A stretch of 64,000 bases of DNA, taken from NCBI RefSeq assembly GCF_003443615.1, contig NZ_CP031967.1, positions 1,860,001 through 1,924,000 on the forward strand. The letters run 5' to 3'. Position numbers and translations under genes: made by a program. The notes below the pieces were generated by a model. The model was given only the letters and a program-made list of their open reading frames with translations, was not told the DNA's origin and made no database searches. The stretch comes from Alteromonas sp. BL110 (GTDB lineage Bacteria > Pseudomonadota > Gammaproteobacteria > Enterobacterales > Alteromonadaceae). How positions within the stretch are numbered: the stretch's first letter is position 1; every line of letters begins with the position of its first letter. Shown in pieces: positions 28,679-38,335 of this stretch.

Positions 28679-31132
28679 ATGTCGAAAAGACACACGCGTT
28701 CGGTTTTATCTTCCACAATTAGCACAGCGTTCACACGCAGCCTGTTGGCGACTTTGCCTGTTGTTGCATTATTATCAGGTAATGCAGCAGCCGACGTTGA
28801 GAAATTCTCTTTAGATGATCACTCCCTTCACGTTGATACAGACACTAACGACTTTGTTGTAACAGCATTAGGTAATCAGAGCTTCCAAGTTACTTTTATA
28901 AAAGACGATAACGGTAAGCCCTATGAAAACCTGCCGTCTATGGCTCTTCCGGGAGGTAAAAGTACAAGCATGCTTGCTGTTGAACTCTCTGAAACCCCGA
29001 CTTCCATCACGCTAACCTACAGCGATGTTTCAGCGAGCATTGATAAGCAAAGTCACTCAATAAGCTATGCGTTAAACGGTGAAGTCGTCGCCAACGAGCG
29101 GGACGGGCTGGCAATTACCGAGGATGGTGTCAGCCTGTCGTTTGCATTAGATGAAAACGAAAAACTTTATGGTGGCGGCCAGCGGGTTTTAGGTATGGAT
29201 CGTCGTGGTCATAGCATGCCGCTATATAACAAAGCACACTATGGTTACACCACGTCTTCAAATCAGATGTACTTTGGCTTGTCGGCTGTGATGTCGTCAA
29301 AAAATTACAGCGTATTGTTCGATAACACCGCTTCTGGTGAGCTAGATATTGGCAAAACGAACAGCGACGAGTTGCTATTCAAGGCACAAGGCGGCCGTGC
29401 TAGCTATATCATGGTGTTGGGTGAAAATTTAGAAGATACGGTTACGAATACCGTAGCAGTCACGGGAAAACAGCCGCTTCCGCCGCGTTGGCTTTTAGGT
29501 AACTTTGCGTCTCGATTTGGCTATAAATCACAAAATGAAGTGATGGATGTTGTCGATGCCTTTAACGCGCAAGATATTCCCGTTGATGCTGTGGTACTAG
29601 ACCTTTACTGGTTTGGTAAAGACATAAAAGGGCACATGGGGAACTTAAGCTGGGACACTGCCACTTTCCCTGAGCCTGAAAAAATGATTAGCGAGCTACG
29701 CGCTCAAGACGTAAAAACCGTGCTTATAACAGAACCGTTTATTCTTACGACGTCAAAGCAATGGGAAAGCGCTGTTGCCAATAATGCCCTTGTTCAAAAC
29801 GATAATGGCACGCCGTATACCTTCGATTTTTATTTTGGCAATACCGGCCTTGTTGATGTGTTCAGTGAAAGCGGCCAAGACTGGTTTTGGCAATACTATG
29901 AAAAGCTTGCTGCACAGGGTGTTGCTGGCTGGTGGGGCGACTTGGGCGAGCCTGAAGTACACCCTGATGATGTTCAGCACATGTGGCAGTCGAAAAAAGT
30001 AAGTGGAGCAGAAGTGCACAATGCCTACGGACATCAGTGGGCGAAAACCGTATATAACAACTTAACAGAGCTTCAGCCTGATACGCGCCCGTTCGTACTC
30101 ATGCGCTCTGGCTTTTTGGGCAGCCAACGCTACGGTATGGTGCCTTGGACTGGAGACGTAAGCCGAAGCTGGGGCGGGCTTAAGCCACAAGTAGAATTAG
30201 CACTTCAAATGAGTGTCTTTGGTATGGCATATACCCATTCTGATTTAGGTGGGTTTGCCGGAGGCGAAACCTTTGATGCCGAGCTTTATACCCGCTGGCT
30301 TCAGTTCGGTACTTTTTCACCGGTATTTAGGCCTCACGCTCAAGATAATATTGCCCCAGAGCCTGTTTTCCATGCCGACCCCGTGAAGTCTATTGCGCGC
30401 AAGTTTATCCAACTTCGCTACGACATGCTGCCTTATAACTATTCATTGGCCTTTGAAAATGCGCTTTACGGCACGCCATTAATGCGCCCATTAGCTATGG
30501 CGTACGGTGAAAGCTCATGGTTTGAAAACGCTGACAGCTATTTATGGGGCGACGCGCTGTTAGTGTCACCCGTGACTAGCCCTGACCAGACACAATGGCC
30601 GACAGCTCTTCCTGAAGGCGTTTGGTTCGACTTTTTCTCAAACACCAAATACCAAGGCGGGCAAACGGTAGATTACCCGTTAACTAAAGAAAACTTCCCT
30701 GTATGGGTTAAAGCAGGCAGCTTTATGCCGATGTCAAAAGGGCTTAGCCGTACAGAGCAGTTTAATGCTCGCGAGCTAGAGATACATTACTGGCACGACA
30801 GCTTTGTAACTTCCTCTTCTTACACCTATTACGAAGATGACGGTAAGAATCCAGCGTCTGTTGAAAAAGGTTTGTACACTAGTTTACAGCTACGCTCGTC
30901 AGTTGATGATAACGCTGAGTTAACCCTTTTGCTTAGCAGTGAGGGCAGCTATATCGGTATGCCGAAGCAGCGCAACATCACCTACGTGGTGCATGGTTTT
31001 AGCCAAAAACCTTCGCGTGTTTTAGTAGATGGCCATAGCGTACCGGTAGCATGGGATGAAAAAGGGAAAACGCTTTCGCTTGCATTTAACTGCGACTACC
31101 AGCAGTCTGTAAAGGTAGTGATTATGCGATAA
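28679..31132 (+). CDS. Exported glycoside hydrolase family 31 enzyme (alpha-glucosidase or alpha-transglucosylase)
   Basis: A protein of about 817 residues with a signal peptide (LLATLPVVALLSGNAAA-DVE) and the full GH31 layout: an N-terminal beta-sandwich, the (beta/alpha)8 barrel and C-terminal beta domains. The putative nucleophile is Asp421 in WWGDLGEPEVHP and the acid/base is Asp493 in PWTGDVSRSW. The GDLGEPE form, in place of the commoner DMNE, and the length recall the Cellvibrio alpha-transglucosylase Agd31B, so 4-alpha-glucosyl transfer is possible; this comparison is from memory. ATG 28679 is preferred over an upstream GTG at 28646 because AAAGGG precedes it. The MFS gene downstream may import its product. 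Confidence 0.85.
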   Translation: MSKRHTRSVLSSTISTAFTRSLLATLPVVALLSGNAAADVEKFSLDDHSLHVDTDTNDFVVTALGNQSFQVTFIKDDNGKPYENLPSMALPGGKSTSMLAVELSETPTSITLTYSDVSASIDKQSHSISYALNGEVVANERDGLAITEDGVSLSFALDENEKLYGGGQRVLGMDRRGHSMPLYNKAHYGYTTSSNQMYFGLSAVMSSKNYSVLFDNTASGELDIGKTNSDELLFKAQGGRASYIMVLGENLEDTVTNTVAVTGKQPLPPRWLLGNFASRFGYKSQNEVMDVVDAFNAQDIPVDAVVLDLYWFGKDIKGHMGNLSWDTATFPEPEKMISELRAQDVKTVLITEPFILTTSKQWESAVANNALVQNDNGTPYTFDFYFGNTGLVDVFSESGQDWFWQYYEKLAAQGVAGWWGDLGEPEVHPDDVQHMWQSKKVSGAEVHNAYGHQWAKTVYNNLTELQPDTRPFVLMRSGFLGSQRYGMVPWTGDVSRSWGGLKPQVELALQMSVFGMAYTHSDLGGFAGGETFDAELYTRWLQFGTFSPVFRPHAQDNIAPEPVFHADPVKSIARKFIQLRYDMLPYNYSLAFENALYGTPLMRPLAMAYGESSWFENADSYLWGDALLVSPVTSPDQTQWPTALPEGVWFDFFSNTKYQGGQTVDYPLTKENFPVWVKAGSFMPMSKGLSRTEQFNARELEIHYWHDSFVTSSSYTYYEDDGKNPASVEKGLYTSLQLRSSVDDNAELTLLLSSEGSYIGMPKQRNITYVVHGFSQKPSRVLVDGHSVPVAWDEKGKTLSLAFNCDYQQSVKVVIMR

Positions 31133-31270
31133 TTAAGGGCAGCTGTTCTTTATTGCACAGTAAAGTTCAGCGTCCTCTGAAGGTTCACTTTGTGATTAAG
31201 GGGCATATCAACGCTGTGCCCTCAAGCCCGTATCCGATGTCATCGAACTGACGTTAACCGTGGAGCCTTA

Positions 31271-32452
31271 ATGAGTCGACTTCCCGCTACCATTGTTATC
31301 TTTGCCGGTTTTTTCTTAATTGGTAAGTTATTTCTTCTATGGGGAATACTGCTGCCTGATATTGCCGCTGATTTGCAGATGTCTGAGGTCGTCAGCGGTG
31401 CTTTGTTCTCGCTATTTTCGGTGGGCATGATGTTAGGTGCCGTAATTGGTGGCAAATATGCCAGCCGATTTGAGTACATGCCCCTGCTAGCTACCCTATT
31501 CAGTATGAATACGGGGCTTCTGCTTTTGGTTTCAATACTGTCATCTTGGCAATGGTTTCTAGTGTTAGCCGTATTAATCGGTGTGGTGAGTTCAACGATT
31601 TTTACCATAGGGCACACATTGATTGCGCGGATGTACGTAGAAAAGCGCTTTACTATGATGGGCTTAATGGACTTTATGTTCAGCCTAGGTACATTTGCAG
31701 CCTCGTTCTTTGTAACACTGTTATATCTCATTGAACAAAACTGGCGATTGCCTATTCAAGTCGTAGCAGGCGTGATGATTATTCTATCCTGCTATACCTT
31801 CATTGCGGCGCGGTCGCAGGCAAAAGTGCTTAAAGGTCAACCAAAACAGCCGAAGAAAACCTTGGCATTTGGCACTATTATCAAACAGCCTGTTTTTATA
31901 TTTCTAACCCTGCTCACGTTTGGCTATGGCGCGGTAGAGTTTGGTAACGCTAACTGGTTTGTAAGCTATGCGCAAAACGGCTTAGGCTTTAGCGGTGAAC
32001 AGTCGCGTAATTTACTCGCCTGCTTTACAGCGGGTATGGTGATAAGCCGCTTGACCTTTCCATTTCTACTTCGCTTTGTGTCCGTGCATCGCATGATAGT
32101 ACTCATGGCCACCGCTTCGCTTGCTGGCGTATTTGCTCTTAAAATGATGCCGACTTTCTATGGCATAGGCGCGGGTAATTTATTGCTAGGTTTAGGGCTA
32201 GGAGGGCTTTTCCCGCTTGCACTGTCTGCGGCAATGAATATCGACAGCGACAACGGCCCTGTACTTTCTGGTATTGCTATTATCGGTAATTCTACCGGGG
32301 TGCAAGTGGCTTCTTTTTCTACCGGGCTTTGGGCTAACTTCGTACCCCTTACCACGGCGTTTTGGGTGATCCCATTGGGAGGATGCGTGCTGTGGCTAGC
32401 GTCTTACGGTTATAGCAGAAAGATAAAGTACCACAGAGACCCCGTAGGCTGA
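31271..32452 (+). CDS. MFS transporter
   Basis: A 393-residue polytopic membrane protein with about 12 hydrophobic segments and a central basic loop around residues 185-197 (KVLKGQPKQPKKT), as in the major facilitator superfamily. The GGKYASRFE segment between helices 2 and 3 resembles the MFS signature loop. The start has GGAG 6 bases upstream. It follows the GH31 gene by 138 bp on the same strand; a sugar or oligosaccharide substrate is a guess from context. Confidence 0.8.
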   Translation: MSRLPATIVIFAGFFLIGKLFLLWGILLPDIAADLQMSEVVSGALFSLFSVGMMLGAVIGGKYASRFEYMPLLATLFSMNTGLLLLVSILSSWQWFLVLAVLIGVVSSTIFTIGHTLIARMYVEKRFTMMGLMDFMFSLGTFAASFFVTLLYLIEQNWRLPIQVVAGVMIILSCYTFIAARSQAKVLKGQPKQPKKTLAFGTIIKQPVFIFLTLLTFGYGAVEFGNANWFVSYAQNGLGFSGEQSRNLLACFTAGMVISRLTFPFLLRFVSVHRMIVLMATASLAGVFALKMMPTFYGIGAGNLLLGLGLGGLFPLALSAAMNIDSDNGPVLSGIAIIGNSTGVQVASFSTGLWANFVPLTTAFWVIPLGGCVLWLASYGYSRKIKYHRDPVG

Positions 32453-32562
32453 GCGCTCTGAGAAGGCTGAGAAGGCTAAGAAAGCAGAGAGAGATAGCTT
32501 TGCGAGAACAAACATTTCTAGCCGGTATGCAAAGCGCTACAAATTAACGGCGTAACGCTGCG

Positions 32563-33897
32563 CTATTTCTTTTTAGGAAGCTCTGAAAGGTAGGGTAAGT
32601 AAAACTCAGCAACCAGCCCTTGCTGCGGGTGGTTTCTAAGCGACACTTCTCCGTCGTGAGCCTCTATTATCCTTCGAATAATGGCAAGCCCTAGGCCAGA
32701 GCCAGATGAATTACGGGCTTTATCACCTTGCGCAAACGGCATGAAAACACTGTTAAGCTCTTCTTCTGGAATACCCTGTCCAAAATCACGCACTTTGCAG
32801 TACACGCGTTTTTCGTGGCGGTTATAGAAACTGCTAATGGCGATTTCATCAGAGCCGTATTTGAAGGCATTTTCAATAAGGTTGTCGATGACTCGCTTCA
32901 TTGCAATACGTCGCAGTGACAGTGGAGGGATGGCGTTTAGCTTTAATTCAATATGATGTTTATCATCTAAATGCCTTGCTTGCACCAGCTCAGCAATAAT
33001 AGCGTTTAAATCGGTTTCTTGTGTGACTTCTTCGGTGTCGTAACGTGCATAGTCAATGAACTGGTCAATAATAGCATTCATATCCTCTATATCATTCACA
33101 ATGCCGTCTTTTATCCAGTCCTGATCTTCTGGCAGCATTTCTGATGCGAGGCGAATACGAGTAAGCGGCGTGCGCAAGTCGTGGGAAATACCTGCTGTCA
33201 TGATATTACGGTCGTTCTCAAGCTGCTTTATACCCTGATTCATGCGGTTGAACGCGCGGGTAACTTGGATCATTTCGGTACTGCCCTGCTCGCGAAGCGG
33301 CGCTGGATGCTCACCTTTGCCCACGGCAATTGCTGCTTTTTGTAAAGCGGATAAAGGCCGGGTCATGCGCCTTACAAACAGCCAGCCGCCCGCTACGCTC
33401 AATATACCAATTACCATTAAGTACATAGTAAGGGGCGATATATTCGCTTCGTTTAACCCTGAAATAGGAATAGAAATCCAGGTGTCTGGATAGCGATTAA
33501 GAGATATCCACACAATGTAAGGCGCACTTTCGTCGCTGGCCTGCGTAGTGGTGCTAATGCGCACGTCAGCAAGCTGCCTAAGCTGTTCACTTACCTGCGT
33601 TGATATATAGCTGTAATAGACAGCGCTTTCTAGGCCATTCTTTCTCGCTACGCTTTCATCAAATACTTGTACCTGCGTTTGCTGAAAGTAGCGGTCTCGT
33701 GTTTCTTGGTTAGTCACCAGTAAATCGTTAGCCAGCACAGACTTAACTTGGGTTGCCAATAAGCTGTTAATTTGTTGGTAGCTGGGGTGAATAAAGTAAT
33801 AGGTGACCGAGATGTAGGACACAATTTGGTTTATGAGCAACAACACGCCAATAAGCATGACGGTTTGACCAAATGCACTTTTGGGAATTAAACGCAT
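32563..33897 (-). CDS. envZ: Osmosensor histidine kinase EnvZ
   Basis: A 444-residue sensor kinase. Two membrane helices (about 11-35 and 155-175) flank a periplasmic domain; HAMP, dimerisation and ATPase domains follow. The phosphorylated His239 lies in [17 protein letters not shown]. The N, G1 and G2 boxes are [20 protein letters not shown] and GSGLGLAI. The start at 33897 ([15 protein letters not shown]) matches the enterobacterial N-terminus better than the ATG at 33945. It lies downstream of ompR on the same strand. Confidence 0.93.
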   Translation of the reverse strand: MRLIPKSAFGQTVMLIGVLLLINQIVSYISVTYYFIHPSYQQINSLLATQVKSVLANDLLVTNQETRDRYFQQTQVQVFDESVARKNGLESAVYYSYISTQVSEQLRQLADVRISTTTQASDESAPYIVWISLNRYPDTWISIPISGLNEANISPLTMYLMVIGILSVAGGWLFVRRMTRPLSALQKAAIAVGKGEHPAPLREQGSTEMIQVTRAFNRMNQGIKQLENDRNIMTAGISHDLRTPLTRIRLASEMLPEDQDWIKDGIVNDIEDMNAIIDQFIDYARYDTEEVTQETDLNAIIAELVQARHLDDKHHIELKLNAIPPLSLRRIAMKRVIDNLIENAFKYGSDEIAISSFYNRHEKRVYCKVRDFGQGIPEEELNSVFMPFAQGDKARNSSGSGLGLAIIRRIIEAHDGEVSLRNHPQQGLVAEFYLPYLSELPKKK

Positions 33898-34032
33898 AGC
33901 TTGCCGTCGCTTTGTGTCATGAACCAGTGCTTGCAATGGCAGCATGTAAAAACATAATTAGGTTTCATGAGTAAACATACTTCATTAGCGAATAGGTTAT
34001 GGCAGAGGTACCCGCCGTATCCGTCATAGTTA

Positions 34033-34761
34033 CTATACTTGCTCGCCATCAGGCACAAATACGTAGCCTAAACCCCAAACGGTTTGAATGTAGCGAGGGT
34101 TGGCTGGGTCGTCTTCAAGCATTCTTCGCAGTCGTGATACTTGAACATCAATACTGCGTTCTAGGGCGCTGTAGTCTCGGCCTCGCGCTAAGTTCATCAG
34201 TTTGTCTCGCGACAAAGGCTCGCGGGGGTGGGTAACCAAAGACTTTAATACCGCAAACTCGCCGCTAGTTAAAGTGAGCGGCGTATCGCCTGCTGTCATC
34301 TCACGTGTGGCGAGATTAAGTTTGTAATTGCCAAACTCCACAATTTGCACGTCTTTAGACGGTGCGCCCGGCGCTTCGCTGCTGCGTCTGCGCAATACTG
34401 CTTTAGCGCGGGCTAAAAGCTCGCGGGGGTTAAATGGCTTTGGCAAATAGTCATCTGCACCCATTTCAAGGCCAATAATGCGGTCAACTTCATCGCCCTT
34501 TGCGGTAAGCATAATGATGGGCATGTCGTTTTCTTGCTGGCGAAGACGGCGACAAATAGATAAACCATCTTCGCCAGGTAGCATAAGATCTAAAACCATA
34601 AGGTGAAAATTCTCGCGCTCAAGCAATCTATCCATTTGCTCTGCGTTGGCGGCACTGCGAACTTGATAGCCTTGTTCTAGCAAGTAGCGCTCTAATAGGC
34701 TTCGCAGACGCATGTCATCATCGACAACGAGAATTTTAGAGGTTTCCTGACCCATACTCAT
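34033..34761 (-). CDS. ompR: Osmotic response regulator OmpR
   Basis: A 242-residue response regulator: receiver domain with Asp58 in LMVLDLMLPGEDG, the conserved Lys in YLPKPFNPREL, then a winged-helix DNA-binding domain ending in SRLRRMLEDDPANPRYIQTVWGLGYVF. It is close to enterobacterial OmpR along its length. It forms the ompR-envZ operon. Targets here are unknown; porin genes in this window are reasonable candidates. Confidence 0.96.
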   Translation of the reverse strand: MSMGQETSKILVVDDDMRLRSLLERYLLEQGYQVRSAANAEQMDRLLERENFHLMVLDLMLPGEDGLSICRRLRQQENDMPIIMLTAKGDEVDRIIGLEMGADDYLPKPFNPRELLARAKAVLRRRSSEAPGAPSKDVQIVEFGNYKLNLATREMTAGDTPLTLTSGEFAVLKSLVTHPREPLSRDKLMNLARGRDYSALERSIDVQVSRLRRMLEDDPANPRYIQTVWGLGYVFVPDGEQV

Positions 34762-34894
34762 ACCTTTTGTTTTACGTTTGTTTCACTATAACCACAAGAT
34801 GTGAAATACAAAAGCGAGAAAAGCGTAAAAGGCAGAGCATGTTTGTTACAAATAGTGTCTAAAACAGACAAGAACCCCTGTAGCTTATGTAATG

Positions 34895-36025
34895 CTAATC
34901 AAAGGTGGCGACATTAAGGGCTTTGGTATTGGCCGAGCCGTTAAGTGTTTCTAGATATAACTGTGTTATGGCATCAGCGCCCTGATGCGACTGTTCGAAG
35001 AACTGGTCGCTGATTTTTAAGGCGAAGCGCTGCCATGCACCCGCATATTTCGTTAAAAAGGCCTCATGCCCCCATTCGCTTTGGCGCAGTTTTACGCGAG
35101 CTGGTGCGAAGAAAATCTCTGCGTTAAGCAGTTTGGGGTTGGGCTTTTCTTCGGCTTTCCAATCTGTAGCACCTATTAAGGTTACTTCGCTTAAGCTATC
35201 GCCAAGCAGCTCGCTAAGATTATTGATTAGCGTGCCGTTAGCTGCAAAATCAAGAAGCCAGTAACGCGAATCGCTACTGCCACTCGTAAGCGCGGATAGG
35301 TCATCATAGCTATACACTGCATCGTAGCAGCCAGTTGTTTTTACCATATCCACATTAGATTGAGAGGTTAACCCAACCACTTGGTAGCTGGCGTTTCGAA
35401 CCGCTTTTTGATCTTTTAGTAGTTGCGCTGTACCCAACGCGGTTTTACTTGAAGCGCTAGATAGCAGTAAGGTTTCCCCCTTTGTTTTCTCAGCAACATA
35501 GTCATCAAGTACAAACGACGTCATATAGAGGGGTCTAAAATTTAGCTGCCATGCTTCACGGTTTTTGTCGTAGCCAGGGTCTGCCGCACAGCGCAAATAT
35601 TGGTCGTAAACTGGGCTGATGCTTTTACGCATTTCATGTACGTCTGAAAATCCGTGTGGGGCGACTTTTCCCGCCTTTATTACCCAGTGGCTCGCCATGG
35701 GCAGGTAGCCGAATACCTTCTCGCCTTCTTTGATGTCAGGATGACAAGACGCTTTGACGGTAGCAAAGCCCCAAACGGGCACTATGCCAAAGCCGTTTGG
35801 GTTATCACAATTGTCACCACTTTGTGGTGGGAAAAAGCCCCAATAGCCCATTTTAAAACCCAATGCCGCGTAGGTAATGTTATTGGCAGAAAAGCCGAAG
35901 CTGTCGGTCTCAAGCAATACTTCGTCTTGCTGTAAATCGCTTACGTTAATATCGCAGTGAACAACTTTAGTGTTGGCAAGGTTCTGCTGATCTATCCAAA
36001 TTTGCTGGCTTTGAATTGTAGTCAT
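34895..36025 (-). CDS. DUF2855 family protein
   Basis: A 376-residue protein of the DUF2855 family. The N-terminal region (FGFSANNITYAALGFKMGYW) and the weak nucleotide-binding segment (ETLLLSSASSKTALGTAQLL) give it the look of a medium-chain dehydrogenase/reductase relative, but no activity is established. It has its own upstream region behind a terminator-like hairpin that separates it from prkB. Confidence 0.8.
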   Translation of the reverse strand: MTTIQSQQIWIDQQNLANTKVVHCDINVSDLQQDEVLLETDSFGFSANNITYAALGFKMGYWGFFPPQSGDNCDNPNGFGIVPVWGFATVKASCHPDIKEGEKVFGYLPMASHWVIKAGKVAPHGFSDVHEMRKSISPVYDQYLRCAADPGYDKNREAWQLNFRPLYMTSFVLDDYVAEKTKGETLLLSSASSKTALGTAQLLKDQKAVRNASYQVVGLTSQSNVDMVKTTGCYDAVYSYDDLSALTSGSSDSRYWLLDFAANGTLINNLSELLGDSLSEVTLIGATDWKAEEKPNPKLLNAEIFFAPARVKLRQSEWGHEAFLTKYAGAWQRFALKISDQFFEQSHQGADAITQLYLETLNGSANTKALNVATFD

Positions 36026-36072
36026 AATAGGTGCCCGACGGTCATAGAACTGGGTTAAAAGGCCCAGTTAAA

Positions 36073-36102
36073 AAGCTTAGTCAAAAAAAGCTTAGTCAAA
36101 AA
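36073..36102. repeat. 15-bp tandem duplication in the prkB terminator
   Basis: AAGCTTAGTCAAAAA occurs at 36073-36087 and again at 36088-36102. The second copy provides one arm of the prkB terminator hairpin. Confidence 0.8.
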
Positions 36103-36110
36103 AGCTAAGC
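36083..36110 (-). terminator. Probable terminator of prkB
   Basis: On the minus strand, GCTTAG (36110-36105) pairs with CTAAGC (36095-36090) across a 9-base loop and is followed by seven T. Confidence 0.65.
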
Positions 36111-36200
36111 AATAATAAACCTAGATTGACGCAGGGAATGAGCCATTACGACTTAATGTTTTAAATACATGCCTATAGAAGCGGTGTATATAGCCTACGG

Positions 36201-37106
36201 CTATTCGCTGGTGCTGAGCCAATCCATTTGATGACCAGCTCTTCGCTTCTTATTCAAAATATCTTCAAGCAGAGGTGTAAGAATAAGCTCCATTGCCAGT
36301 GCAATTTTGCCTCCCGGTACAACTAGTGTATTGATACGAGACATGAAGGAACCGTCGATCATTTTTAGCAAATAAGGATAATCGACATTCTTCATTTCAC
36401 GCCTGAACCGCACTACAACAAAGCTTTCATCTTGGGTTGGGATTTCCCTGGCACTGAACGGATTCGAGGTATCAACTGTCGGCACGCGCTGAAAGTTAAC
36501 ATGGGTACGCGAAAACTGCGGCGTAATATAGTGGAAGTAATCGTCTAGGCCGCGAACAATACTGCTCATTACCGCTTCACGAGAATGACCGCGGTCAGTG
36601 GTATCACGCACAATTTTTTGAATCCACTCTAAATTTACAATCGGCACCATGCCTACCAGTAAGTCTACGTGCTTCGCTACATCGTTTTCTTCAGTTTTTA
36701 CGCCGCCGTGCAAGCCTTCATAAAACAGTAAGTCGGTGTTTTGAGGCAAATCTTGCCAAGGGGTAAAGGTACCTGGCATCTGGTTAAAAGGAACGGCTTC
36801 ATCAAAGGTGTGAAGGTATTGCCTAAACTGCCCTGTACCCGAACTGCCATATTCTCTAAAAAGCGTCTCCAGCAGTTCAAAGTCGTTGGCTTTAGGGCCA
36901 AAATAGCTGATATGTCTGCCTTGTTCTTGGGCTTTACGAATTTCTACTTCCATTTCTGGGCGAGTGAAACGATGGAAACTATCACCACCAACTACTGCAG
37001 CATTAACATTTAAGTTCCTGAAAATATGGCGAATAGCATTGGTCGTGGTAGTAGTACCCGCGCCAGAAGAACCTGTTATAGCAATAATAGGGTGTTTGAC
37101 AGACAT
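36201..37106 (-). CDS. prkB: Phosphoribulokinase
   Basis: A 301-residue kinase of the bacterial PRK family (E. coli PrkB: 289). The P-loop GSSGAGTTTTT is at residues 12-22, and FYEGLHGG plus RDTTDRGHS are typical of the catalytic region. It would phosphorylate ribulose 5-phosphate, but no RuBisCO or other Calvin-cycle gene is visible in this window; in non-autotrophs the role of this protein is unclear. It stands between the K+ channel gene and the DUF2855 gene, all on the minus strand. Confidence 0.9.
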   Translation of the reverse strand: MSVKHPIIAITGSSGAGTTTTTNAIRHIFRNLNVNAAVVGGDSFHRFTRPEMEVEIRKAQEQGRHISYFGPKANDFELLETLFREYGSSGTGQFRQYLHTFDEAVPFNQMPGTFTPWQDLPQNTDLLFYEGLHGGVKTEENDVAKHVDLLVGMVPIVNLEWIQKIVRDTTDRGHSREAVMSSIVRGLDDYFHYITPQFSRTHVNFQRVPTVDTSNPFSAREIPTQDESFVVVRFRREMKNVDYPYLLKMIDGSFMSRINTLVVPGGKIALAMELILTPLLEDILNKKRRAGHQMDWLSTSE

Positions 37107-37227
37107 AGGAATTCTTTTTAGAAATGACGGGTACTAGTTATAAGCTGATGCGCGTCAAGAATCAAGGGGGCGACCAGACACGCAAAGTCTATTTATTTCA
37201 TGTGTTTTGGCGGGAGCCTGCGCGTAA

Positions 37228-38172
37228 TCAACGATCGAGCTTATGATGATGCTGCAACAAACGTATTATTAATTTCGCTTCTTCTTCATCTAAATCAAGT
37301 AACTTTCTTACGTGTTCTAAATGATGGATGTCATGCTCACTTAACTTTCCATCGTCTAACACACTTTGCACTGTATCTTTGAACCGGTCCCGTTTTAACT
37401 GCATCTGTGTGGTGTAGCTTGAAGATAAAATACCCGCTGGTAAGGCATAAAAGCATATGCCCATGATGGTTATAAGCCCACCAAATACCTTTCCTAAAGC
37501 TGTAACGGGAACGGCATCGCCATAACCCACGGTAGTTAGCGTGACCAGTGCCCACCATAAAGACGCTGGAATACTGCTGAAAACGTTGGGCTGCGCGGTG
37601 TGTTCAATATAGTAAATACAGGTGGCTGCGATAACAGTGAACAGTAGAAGTACGCTAATAGCAGCGATGAGGCTATGTGACTCGTTGCGCAATACGGTGA
37701 TAAGGGTTTGCATTGAACGGGAATAGCGGCCAATTTTCAAAATTCGAAGTACTCTGAATACCCTTAATATGCGTAGGTCAAATGCCACGAAAACGCTTAA
37801 GTAAAAAGGTAGAATTGCCATTAAATCCACCAGCGCCATAGGGCTTTTTATATAAGCCCAACGCTTTTGCCATACCGTCGTTTTTTCTTGGGGGCTGCGG
37901 TTAGCTTGGGAACCATTCTCGGGCGCCGCCGCACTGCTGTAAACGCGAAGTAGGTATTCAATAGTGAAAATGAGTACCGAAACGACCTCAATGATATGCA
38001 GTTCACGCTGCCAAAGGGCAGGAATACCCGGTACGGTTTCTAGCATCATGGCCGCTACATTTACGATAATCAGCGCGATAAGCACTATATCAAACAACGT
38101 GCTACGTTTTTTGTATTCGTGGGCTTCGCTAGCGGGAGCAAGGATGTGATAGCACGCGTTTCGAAATGACAT
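37228..38172 (-). CDS. Voltage-gated potassium channel (six-helix ion transporter)
   Basis: A 314-residue channel subunit with six membrane helices. S4 has regularly spaced positive charges (RILRVFRVLRILKIGR), and the pore has the K+ selectivity filter TTVGYGD. The C-terminal cytoplasmic tail is alpha-helical and charged, likely a tetramer coiled coil. A KvAP-like prokaryotic Kv channel is the best fit. The loop after S2 (SSAAAPENGSQANRS) is low-complexity. Confidence 0.9.
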   Translation of the reverse strand: MSFRNACYHILAPASEAHEYKKRSTLFDIVLIALIIVNVAAMMLETVPGIPALWQRELHIIEVVSVLIFTIEYLLRVYSSAAAPENGSQANRSPQEKTTVWQKRWAYIKSPMALVDLMAILPFYLSVFVAFDLRILRVFRVLRILKIGRYSRSMQTLITVLRNESHSLIAAISVLLLFTVIAATCIYYIEHTAQPNVFSSIPASLWWALVTLTTVGYGDAVPVTALGKVFGGLITIMGICFYALPAGILSSSYTTQMQLKRDRFKDTVQSVLDDGKLSEHDIHHLEHVRKLLDLDEEEAKLIIRLLQHHHKLDR

Positions 38173-38335
38173 AGCTATTTTAGTGATTAAAGGATTAACC
38201 TTGTTATATCAATAACTGCGATAAATTGGTAATGCTTATGCCCAAGAGAGGCGTTGCTGTGCAGCTTTTCAAACGCAGTAAGGCTAAAAACATGTTAGTT
38301 TAAACGTCAGGAAGGCAAACTAAGAGCGTATTCAA

